Made by a program: the position numbers and the translations under genes
From: an uncultured Bacillota bacterium
Lineage (GTDB): Bacteria > Bacillota > Clostridia > Oscillospirales > Oscillospiraceae
Direction: 5' to 3'
Length of the DNA: 11,337 bases
Assembly: GCA_947383275.1 (NCBI GenBank)
Contig: CANDCW010000075.1
Location: forward strand, 1 to 11,337
Notes under the pieces: model-generated
What the model was told of the DNA's origin: nothing
The model's input: the letters and a program-made list of their open reading frames with translations, nothing else
Database searches by the model: none
Shown: positions 6,047 through 11,337 of the stretch, piece by piece
How the letters are laid out: each line of letters starts with the position of its first letter
How positions within the stretch are numbered: the first letter of the stretch is position 1

Positions 6047-7339
6047 TTACGGTTCAGAAGCGCGGTCCCCCTCCCCGCCCAGAATCTCGTGGCAGAGCTC
6101 CCGGGCCTGGAGGAGCTGGTTGTAAGACTTTTTGTCGATCAGCACGCTGTTCCCGGACTCATAATCCGCGATGGACTGGCTGACATTCACCAGGAAGCGC
6201 CGCTCGCCCACCGGCTTGCCGTTGCGGTGGAGCATGTAGTAGGGGGTATAGCGCACATCGGTGAGGGAGGTGTTCCCGTCTGGGGATTTGGTCAGCTCCA
6301 GGTCCAGAATAACCGTGGTCTTGGTCGCCAGATCCTTCTTCCGATCGTCGGAGAAGTTTTGGTTGGAGATGAAGTTGCCCAGGGAGTAGATGACAAATCC
6401 CTGCCGCTCCTCGCCGTCCGCACCGGTCACGGTAACCATATCGTAGGGCTGGAGGACGTGGGGGTGGCCTCCCAGCACCAACCCGGCCCCCTGCTCCACC
6501 AGGAACCGGGCCAATTCCTCCTGGTTGCGGTTTTGCTTGGTATGGTACTCCCAGCCCCAGTGGATGATGACGGCGATCAAGTCGGCGTCCAGAGCCCGGG
6601 CCGCAGCCATATCGGCCCGCAGCAGCTCGTAGTCCGGATTGGATACGCTGGTATAATAATCGGTATTGAACACGTTAGCAGCGTATGGGCCGTCCTTAGG
6701 CAGGCGGTGGCCGTTGAGGCCGTACGTGTAGGCCAGAAACGCCACCGAGATCCCCCCCACATCGGCCACGTAGATGCCTTGGTTCTCATCCCGCTCCTCC
6801 TGCGTGCGGTAGGTGCCCACATGGGGAACGCCCGCTTCATCCAACACATCCAAGGTGCGGTTCAGGCCGCTGACGCCCTTATCAAGGCAGTGGTTGTTCG
6901 TGGTGCACAGCAAGTCGAAGCCGGCGTCTCTGATGCTGTAGGCCAGGCCGTCCGGAGAATTGAAACGGGGGTAGCCCGAGTACTCCGGGCCCCCGGCCAG
7001 TGTCGTTTCCAGATTGGCCACGGCGTAGTCGGCCAGAGCCAGCTGCTGGGCCGCGTCACGGAGCACATGGCCGTAGTCGTAAGAATCAGTCTCTTTCACG
7101 TAGCAGTCGTTGGTGAGGGGCATATGGCTCATCACGTCGCCGGCCACCATCAGTCGGGAGACAATAGGTTTAGGCTCCGGCTCAGGGGCCGGCGGCTCGG
7201 GTTGGGATTGGGCCGGGGGTTCGGGTTGGGATTGGGCCGGCGGCTGGGAACCCTCCGAGGGAGCAGGACCCATAGACTGGGCCGGGGCACAGCCTGCCAG
7301 CAGGATCAGGCCCAGGGCCAGGGAGAGGAAACGTCTCAT
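6047..7339 (-). CDS. CapA-family lipoprotein (poly-gamma-glutamate capsule protein-like)
   Basis: This 430-residue protein has a lipoprotein signal peptide with lipobox LAGC (Cys17). A low-complexity Pro/Glu/Gln linker follows (about 18-58) with an eight-residue repeat PPAQSQPE, then a CapA (PGA_cap) domain from about residue 61. This metallophosphoesterase-like fold shows GDVM (67-70), NLET (109-112), TTNNH (146-150), HWGWEY (260-265), GGHPHV (290-295) and GNF (321-323), the usual metal-ligand stretches of the family. It would be anchored on the outer face of the membrane. The family is named for poly-gamma-glutamate synthesis, but stand-alone lipoprotein members without capB and capC, as here, are common and their substrates are unknown. 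The start overlaps the stop of the upstream serine hydrolase by four bases (ATGA), with GGAGG ten bases ahead, so the two are translationally coupled. The domain call is firm; the role is not. Confidence 0.92.
   Translation of the reverse strand: MRRFLSLALGLILLAGCAPAQSMGPAPSEGSQPPAQSQPEPPAQSQPEPPAPEPEPKPIVSRLMVAGDVMSHMPLTNDCYVKETDSYDYGHVLRDAAQQLALADYAVANLETTLAGGPEYSGYPRFNSPDGLAYSIRDAGFDLLCTTNNHCLDKGVSGLNRTLDVLDEAGVPHVGTYRTQEERDENQGIYVADVGGISVAFLAYTYGLNGHRLPKDGPYAANVFNTDYYTSVSNPDYELLRADMAAARALDADLIAVIIHWGWEYHTKQNRNQEELARFLVEQGAGLVLGGHPHVLQPYDMVTVTGADGEERQGFVIYSLGNFISNQNFSDDRKKDLATKTTVILDLELTKSPDGNTSLTDVRYTPYYMLHRNGKPVGERRFLVNVSQSIADYESGNSVLIDKKSYNQLLQARELCHEILGGEGDRASEP
7198..7245. repeat. Two 24-bp tandem repeats encoding the CapA linker, G-rich on the plus strand
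   Basis: The units 7198-7221 and 7222-7245 differ at two bases, and a partial copy of the unit end precedes them (7185-7197). They encode the eight-residue PPAQSQPE-type linker repeat. On the plus strand the region has seven G-tracts of three or more (7199-7236) with loops of two or three bases, a canonical G-quadruplex pattern. Confidence 0.8.
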
Positions 7340-8631
7340 GCTGGATTCGCCTCCATTTTACTGTAGAGTATCTCCATCAGGTCGGCGCACAGGGCGTACA
7401 TGCCCCGCTCGTTCATGTTGCGCCGGGCCCCGGTGGTGATGACTACCACGCCGTTTTTAGTCTCCGGGTTGTAGGTTAGCAGGGAGAACACGCCGTAGGC
7501 ACTTCCGGTGTGGTAGTAAAGCATATCCTGCCCCAACACATCCTCCTGCCGGCGGAGAATGAGGCACTGTTCAAAGGGGGAGTAGTCCGCCAGATCCACC
7601 GTGAAACGGGGCGTCTCCATATCGGCAACGGACTCATCGGAGAGCAGCCTGGTCTCCTTGAAGCCACCCTCCAGCGGCTCCTTGTAGACCCCGTCGTTAG
7701 CCAGCACAGCCACCAGCTTAGCCATGTCCACAGCGCTGGTGGTGTATCCGCCTGGAAAATAGGAGGCCCCCTGGCCGATCTGGGTTGGAACGGACTGCCC
7801 AGTGTGGACGGCCGCGGTCCGGGAGACCCCGCCAGTGGTATAAAGGTCGGCCACCTCCCCGGCTTTCAGCCGGCCGCCAAAAAAGGAAGCGTTTGCCCCT
7901 AGAGGCTCCAGGAAGCGCGATTGGAGATAGTCGTCCAGGGTCTGGCCAGCGGCCAGCTCTAGGGTGGTGCCCAGGATGCACATGCCAAAGTTGCTGTAAG
8001 ACCAATATCCCCCGTTTCCTGGCTCCATGTTCCGCCAGGAGGATTTGCTCTGGAGGATGCCCCGCAGCTTGGACAGGCCCTGGGTAATGTCCAGATTTTT
8101 GACGGAAGAGGTATGGGTCATGCAGGTGCGGGCGGTAGGCTGGGCCTTGCTGTAGGGGTTGGCCGCTCCCGCGCCCCAGTAGTCGCTGATGGGGGCATCC
8201 AGGTCAATCAGTCCGTCTTCCTTCATAGCCATGGCACACAGCCCCACCACCACCTTGCTGATGGAGGCAATTCGGATCTTGGTATCCGGGGTCATCTCCC
8301 GCTTGTCTTTAACGGCCCAGCCCCAGGCGCCCGCCTGGCTCAATAGGCCCCGCTCCACTGTGGCCACGGCCACGCCAACGGCGGAATAGCGCTCCATCAC
8401 CTGAGACAGGGCGCCCTCAACGTCCTGCTGGGTGAGGACGGGCTGGGGCTCCGGTTCAGGCTCCGGCACGATGACAGGAACCGCCTCCTCGCTCTGGTCT
8501 GGGGCCTGAACGTCTATGTCCGGAGGGGGCGGAGCTGCGGAGCCCGCGCCGCCCGGTACAGCAGCGCAGGCGTTGAGAACGATGGCCAAAAGGAGGAGCA
8601 GTGCGCCCAGTCGTGAAAGCTTTTGAAGCAT
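7336..8631 (-). CDS. Beta-lactamase-fold serine hydrolase lipoprotein
   Basis: This 431-residue protein belongs to the class C beta-lactamase/penicillin-binding-protein-like serine hydrolases, which include D-Ala-D-Ala carboxypeptidases, D-aminopeptidases and esterases. It has a lipoprotein signal with lipobox LNAC (Cys22), then a Pro/Glu-rich spacer (about 33-64). The catalytic domain carries the three active-site motifs: SISK (Ser123, Lys126), YSN (Tyr212, Asn214) and HTG (374-376). HTG instead of KTG is common in the non-beta-lactamase members, so a peptidase or esterase acting on the cell wall is more likely than antibiotic resistance. The start ATG 8631 has AAAGGAG eight bases ahead. It is the first gene of an operon with the CapA-like lipoprotein (4-base overlap) and has its own promoter. 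Both products should sit on the outer membrane face. Confidence 0.92.
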   Translation of the reverse strand: MLQKLSRLGALLLLLAIVLNACAAVPGGAGSAAPPPPDIDVQAPDQSEEAVPVIVPEPEPEPQPVLTQQDVEGALSQVMERYSAVGVAVATVERGLLSQAGAWGWAVKDKREMTPDTKIRIASISKVVVGLCAMAMKEDGLIDLDAPISDYWGAGAANPYSKAQPTARTCMTHTSSVKNLDITQGLSKLRGILQSKSSWRNMEPGNGGYWSYSNFGMCILGTTLELAAGQTLDDYLQSRFLEPLGANASFFGGRLKAGEVADLYTTGGVSRTAAVHTGQSVPTQIGQGASYFPGGYTTSAVDMAKLVAVLANDGVYKEPLEGGFKETRLLSDESVADMETPRFTVDLADYSPFEQCLILRRQEDVLGQDMLYYHTGSAYGVFSLLTYNPETKNGVVVITTGARRNMNERGMYALCADLMEILYSKMEANPA

Positions 8632-8675
8632 AACACAGGCTCCTTTCAGGGGTCATGTTTTGTCGAATCGTTTCT

Positions 8676-8704
8676 ATTATAGATGGTTTTGGCCAAAAAG
8701 TAAA
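8676..8704 (-). promoter_or_regulatory. Promoter of the two-lipoprotein operon
   Basis: A perfect -10 TATAAT (8681-8676) has TTTACT (8704-8699), four of six to the -35 consensus, at a 17-base spacing. The start would be near 8669, about 38 bases before the ATG. The -35 box overlaps the foot of the gltS terminator hairpin. Confidence 0.6.
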
Positions 8705-8728
8705 GGCCGGCGTTTCCGCCGGCCTTTA
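8701..8728 (-). terminator. Intrinsic terminator of gltS
   Basis: A perfect 12-bp stem (8701-8712 with 8717-8728, TAAAGGCCGGCG and its complement) and a TTTC/GAAA loop lies 11 bases past the gltS stop. In the minus direction it is followed by CTTTTTGG, so it ends in a U-tract. Confidence 0.85.
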
Positions 8729-8739
8729 ACTGGGTCAAA

Positions 8740-10002
8740 TCAGGCCACGAAGCCTCCGAACAGAGAGAGGAAAATGGGATTGTAAATGTCGTCGATCAAA
8801 ACGGCGAAGGAAGGGTAAAGCACCCAGGCGATGTTATGCCAACCGTACTGATCCATCACCGCTTTCTCGTTGGCCACCGCGTTGGGCCCAGAGCCGCAGG
8901 CCCAGCCGCAGTTTCCGGCAGTCATGACCGCCGCGCCGTAGTCCCGGCCAAACAGATTGAAGGACACGAAAATACCGAACAGCACCATAAGGACAGCCTG
9001 CGCCGCCAGAATGAGGCTCATCTGCCCCGCTACGGGGGCCAGAGCCGTGATGTCGATGGTCATCAGCACCAGGGCCAGGTAGAGCTCCAGGAACATATGC
9101 TCAATGGCGTCCACCTCGGGGGTGTAGAACTTAATGTTGGCGGCCTCCATCACATTGCGCCCGATGGCCCCGGCAAAGAGGCAGCCAATGAACTTGGGCA
9201 TCTCGATTTTGGGGATGTTGTCCAACAGGCAGTAGATGGGCATTCCCAGAGCAGCCAGCAGCAGGCACATGGCGAACATGGAGATCATCCGGCTGTTGTT
9301 CAGCTCGGGAGCAGTACCTGAAGCGATGGCCTCCGGCCTGTCGTTGGGGTCGGACTTCAGGTGGTAACGGCTGATCAGAAAGGCGGCTACCGGACCGCCG
9401 ATCAGGGAGCCCATTACGTTACCCAAGGTGCCCGCAGCCACTCCGATCGTGGTAGCGGATTCAGGCGCCCCCATTTTCTCAAAAATGGAGCCGAAAGCGG
9501 AGGCGGTGCCCACGCCTCCCGACATGGCGGAGGAGGAGCACTGCAGGGCCAGCAGGGGATGAAGCCCAACCAGCCTGCCCACCAATACGCCCAGCACATC
9601 CTGAAGGGTGATAATCAGGCAGACGCCCAGGGCGATCTTAACGCACAGGCCGCTCCCCGCCCGCTTCAGCATCCGGGTGCTGAAGCCGAAGCCTACGCAC
9701 AAAAAGAACAGATTCTGACACAGGTCCTTCATCACAGAGACGTCAAAGGAAAACCCAACCACGCCCGCGCCCTTTAGCAGGGACACAACAACGGAAAAGA
9801 GCAGCCCGGACACCACCGGAGCAGGAATAGCAAACTTGCGCAGGGGCGCAGAGTGGGCCACGATGTACCGGCCCAGGAAAATGACAATGGCCGCAAAGCC
9901 CAGGCTGGTCAAATACTCGAATTTGAAGGAGCTGACCGCTCCATCCGCACCGGGGGTGTAAGTACCGAAATAACTGGATAGCTTTATCATTGCTTCTGAC
10001 AT
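8740..10002 (-). CDS. gltS: Sodium/glutamate symporter GltS
   Basis: GltS (ESS family) brings glutamate into the cell with sodium. The product, about 420 residues, is slightly longer than the Escherichia coli protein (401). It is strongly hydrophobic, with two inverted-repeat halves and about ten membrane helices. Family-like stretches include FAIPAPVVSGLL near residues 57-68 (compare YTIPEPVAGGLL in E. coli), the glycine-rich SSSAMSGGVGTASAFG re-entrant loop in the first half, and MTAGNCGWACGSGPNAVANE in the second half. ATG at 10008 is also in frame, but the AAGG of the leader is better spaced for ATG 10002; the difference is two residues. It is transcribed alone, from a consensus promoter and through a strong leader hairpin, to its own terminator. 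It lies downstream of glutamate dehydrogenase on the same strand, fitting glutamate uptake for catabolism. Confidence 0.95.
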   Translation of the reverse strand: MSEAMIKLSSYFGTYTPGADGAVSSFKFEYLTSLGFAAIVIFLGRYIVAHSAPLRKFAIPAPVVSGLLFSVVVSLLKGAGVVGFSFDVSVMKDLCQNLFFLCVGFGFSTRMLKRAGSGLCVKIALGVCLIITLQDVLGVLVGRLVGLHPLLALQCSSSAMSGGVGTASAFGSIFEKMGAPESATTIGVAAGTLGNVMGSLIGGPVAAFLISRYHLKSDPNDRPEAIASGTAPELNNSRMISMFAMCLLLAALGMPIYCLLDNIPKIEMPKFIGCLFAGAIGRNVMEAANIKFYTPEVDAIEHMFLELYLALVLMTIDITALAPVAGQMSLILAAQAVLMVLFGIFVSFNLFGRDYGAAVMTAGNCGWACGSGPNAVANEKAVMDQYGWHNIAWVLYPSFAVLIDDIYNPIFLSLFGGFVA

Positions 10003-10031
10003 TTCCATGCACCCTTCCCAAACATAAGCTA

Positions 10032-10081
10032 AAAGGCAAAGGCGCCCTTAAGGTTCATACCTTAAAGACACCTTTGCCTTT
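10032..10081 (-). promoter_or_regulatory. 5'-terminal leader hairpin of gltS
   Basis: In the gltS-sense RNA, 10081-10059 pairs with 10054-10032 as an uninterrupted 23-bp helix closed by an AUGA tetraloop. Three of the pairs are G-U wobbles (10047/10066, 10045/10068, 10043/10070). In plus-strand RNA these three would be C-A mismatches. It begins only a few bases after the predicted start of transcription and ends about 12 bases before the Shine-Dalgarno region. Only four U's follow, then AGCUUAUG, so it is a poor terminator and more likely an mRNA stabiliser or regulatory leader. Confidence 0.65.
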
Positions 10082-10090
10082 ATGTCAAGC

Positions 10091-10119
10091 ATTATATTCC
10101 CGCCATGCGCCGCTGTCAA
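10091..10119 (-). promoter_or_regulatory. Consensus promoter of gltS
   Basis: TTGACA (10119-10114), a 17-base spacer and TATAAT (10096-10091) match the vegetative consensus at all twelve positions. A- and T-runs upstream (10130-10160) could act as an UP element. Transcription should start near 10085, leaving a leader of about 80 bases. Confidence 0.88.
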
Positions 10120-10195
10120 GGGTGCTTTTCAACGAAAAATCACATAATTTTTTGGTGCTTTCGCCAAAAATCTTGCCGCTCTGATTGATATGAAA

Positions 10196-10223
10196 AAGGA
10201 CTGCGGGCACGCCCGCAGTCCTT
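10196..10223 (-). terminator. Intrinsic terminator of the glutamate dehydrogenase gene
   Basis: AAGGACTGCGGGC (10196-10208) and its complement (10211-10223) form a stem of 12 usable pairs with loop CACG or CGTG. In the minus direction it is followed by TTTTTCATATC. It lies 25 bases past the stop codon at 10249. Confidence 0.88.
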
Positions 10224-10248
10224 CCACGTCTTGAAACCGGAGGTTTTC

Positions 10249-11337
10249 TTAGAAGATGCCCTGCGCCATCATGGCGTCGGCGACTTTCTGGAAGCCCACG
10301 ATATTGGCGCCGGCGACCAGGTCATAACCCAGGCCATAGCGCTCGGCAACCTCAACGGAGTTGTTGAAGATGTTCTTCATGATGCCCTTCAGCTTCTCGT
10401 CCACTTCCTCAGCGGTCCAGTACAGACGCTCGGCATTCTGGGCCATCTCCAGCTCGGAAACGGACACGCCGCCGGCATTGACAGCCTTGGAGGGGGCGAC
10501 CACAATGTGGGGCTGCTTCTTCAGGAACTCCAGAGCGTCGTTGGTGGTGGGCATATTGGCAACCTCGATGTAATACTTCACGCCGGAGGCAGCAATCTTC
10601 TCGGCCCACTCCATATTGACGTCGTTCTGGGTGGCGGAGGGCATGTAGATGTCCACGTCCTTCACGCCCCAGCACTTCTGGCCGGCAACGAACTCACAGC
10701 CGAACTTCTCGGCGTAGGGAGCGCAGTGCATGGGATCCTTGGCGCGCATCTCCAGAATGTAGTTCAGCTTCTCCTCGGTGTCCACACCATCAGGATCGTG
10801 GATGTAGCCGTCGGGGCCGGCGAAGTAGGTGACCTTGGCGCCCAGCTCAGCGGCCTTCTTCATGATGCCCCAGCCCACGTTGCCGTAGCCGGACATGGCG
10901 ATCCGCTTGCCCTTGATGTCCTCGCCGTCGTGCTTCAGGGCCTCGACCAGATAGTACACAGCGCCGTAGCCGGTGGCCTCGGGACGCATCAGGGAGCCGC
11001 CGGTGCACACGGCCTTGCCGGACAGAGCGCCGAACTCGGAGGCGCCCACGATGCGGCGGTACTGGCCGTACATATAGCCGATCTCACGGCCGCCGCAGCC
11101 CAGGTCGCCGGCGGGGCAGTCGATATCCTGGCCGATGTGGCGGTACAGCTCAGTAATGAACGCCTGGCAGAAGCGCATGACCTCGGTCTCGCTCTTGCCC
11201 CGGGGGTCGAAGTCGGAGCCGCCCTTTGCGCCGCCGATGGGCAGGCCGGTCATGGCGTCCTTGAAGGTCTGCTCAAAGCCCAGGAACTTGATGATGGACA
11301 GGTTGACGGAGGGGTCGAAACGGATGCCGCCCTTGTA
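10249..11337 (-). CDS. gdhA: Glutamate dehydrogenase, 5' end outside the window
   Basis: The reading frame runs off the right edge without a start, so 362 C-terminal residues are present and about 85-90 are missing by comparison with the roughly 450-residue hexameric family. The enzyme interconverts glutamate with 2-oxoglutarate and ammonia in the cytoplasm. The fragment opens with YKGGIRFDPSVNLSIIKFLG (substrate-binding Lys), then TGLPIGGAKGGSDFDP (catalytic Lys at fragment residue 38), CPAGDLG (catalytic Asp), the nucleotide-binding GYGNVGWG, and ends KVADAMMAQGIF. These match the Clostridium symbiosum-type sequence closely as I remember it. ATG at 11253 is internal, since conserved residues precede it. 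Codon use is strongly GC-biased and uniform, suggesting high expression. Choice of NAD or NADP cannot be decided safely here. It has its own terminator and lies upstream of gltS. Confidence 0.95.
   Translation of the reverse strand, partial: YKGGIRFDPSVNLSIIKFLGFEQTFKDAMTGLPIGGAKGGSDFDPRGKSETEVMRFCQAFITELYRHIGQDIDCPAGDLGCGGREIGYMYGQYRRIVGASEFGALSGKAVCTGGSLMRPEATGYGAVYYLVEALKHDGEDIKGKRIAMSGYGNVGWGIMKKAAELGAKVTYFAGPDGYIHDPDGVDTEEKLNYILEMRAKDPMHCAPYAEKFGCEFVAGQKCWGVKDVDIYMPSATQNDVNMEWAEKIAASGVKYYIEVANMPTTNDALEFLKKQPHIVVAPSKAVNAGGVSVSELEMAQNAERLYWTAEEVDEKLKGIMKNIFNNSVEVAERYGLGYDLVAGANIVGFQKVADAMMAQGIF

Noticed and set aside
6089..7366. 425-residue plus-strand reading frame
   Set aside because: It is antisense to the capA-like gene. 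Its length comes from GC-rich third codon positions, and it has no recognisable domain.
7336..8631. Serine hydrolase as an antibiotic-resistance beta-lactamase
   Set aside because: The third motif is HTG rather than KTG, the protein is a lipoprotein in an operon with a CapA-fold protein, and no ampR-like regulator is adjacent. A cell-wall peptidase or esterase role is more likely.
10143..10176. Inverted repeat TTTTTGGTG...CGCCAAAAA upstream of the gltS promoter
   Set aside because: It has a single wobble position and pairs mostly through A/T runs. It follows the gdhA terminator, lies outside the gltS transcript and has no U-tract; an UP-element-like A/T region explains it well enough.

Overview
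The window looks like chromosomal DNA from a GC-rich, low-oxygen gut member of the Clostridia, of the Oscillospiraceae type (Flavonifractor, Oscillibacter or Lawsonibacter-like). This is an inference. It rests on Gram-positive style Shine-Dalgarno sites (GGAGG) before nearly every gene, two TTG starts, a glutamate dehydrogenase fragment very close to the Clostridium symbiosum type, and the mix of lipoproteins, MATE pumps and a GltS symporter. No tRNA, rRNA, CRISPR array, insertion sequence or phage gene was seen, and no gene-free stretch exceeds about 240 bases.

Left part (1-2120): a minus-strand operon encodes a MATE-family efflux pump followed five bases later by a MarR-family regulator. 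Its promoter matches the sigma-A consensus closely (TTGACA, 17 bp, TAAAAT). Two tandem near-palindromes lie at and just after the predicted transcription start, as expected if the MarR protein represses its own operon. A divergent extended -10 promoter drives prfC.

Middle part (2120-6035): prfC (peptide chain release factor 3, TTG start) converges on a 77-residue unknown coiled-coil protein across a shared bidirectional terminator. Next comes a visibly AT-rich islet holding that small gene and a small XRE-family regulator, then a second MATE pump with a TTG start and a GC-rich hairpin in its leader. Another bidirectional terminator closes this block.

Right part (6047-11337): four minus-strand genes in three transcription units. 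In transcription order they are glutamate dehydrogenase (5' end outside the window), the sodium/glutamate symporter GltS with its own consensus promoter and a striking 5'-terminal leader hairpin, and an operon of two secreted lipoproteins (a beta-lactamase-fold serine hydrolase and a CapA-type metallophosphoesterase-fold protein) joined by a 4-base ATGA overlap.

The genes suggest three jobs: drug or metabolite efflux with local repressors, glutamate uptake and deamination (GltS plus Gdh), and cell-envelope work (the lipoprotein pair). No clearly new multi-gene system was found. The most interesting unexplained signals are the gltS leader hairpin, whose base pairing is complete only in the gltS-sense RNA, and the tandem operators of the MATE-MarR operon.
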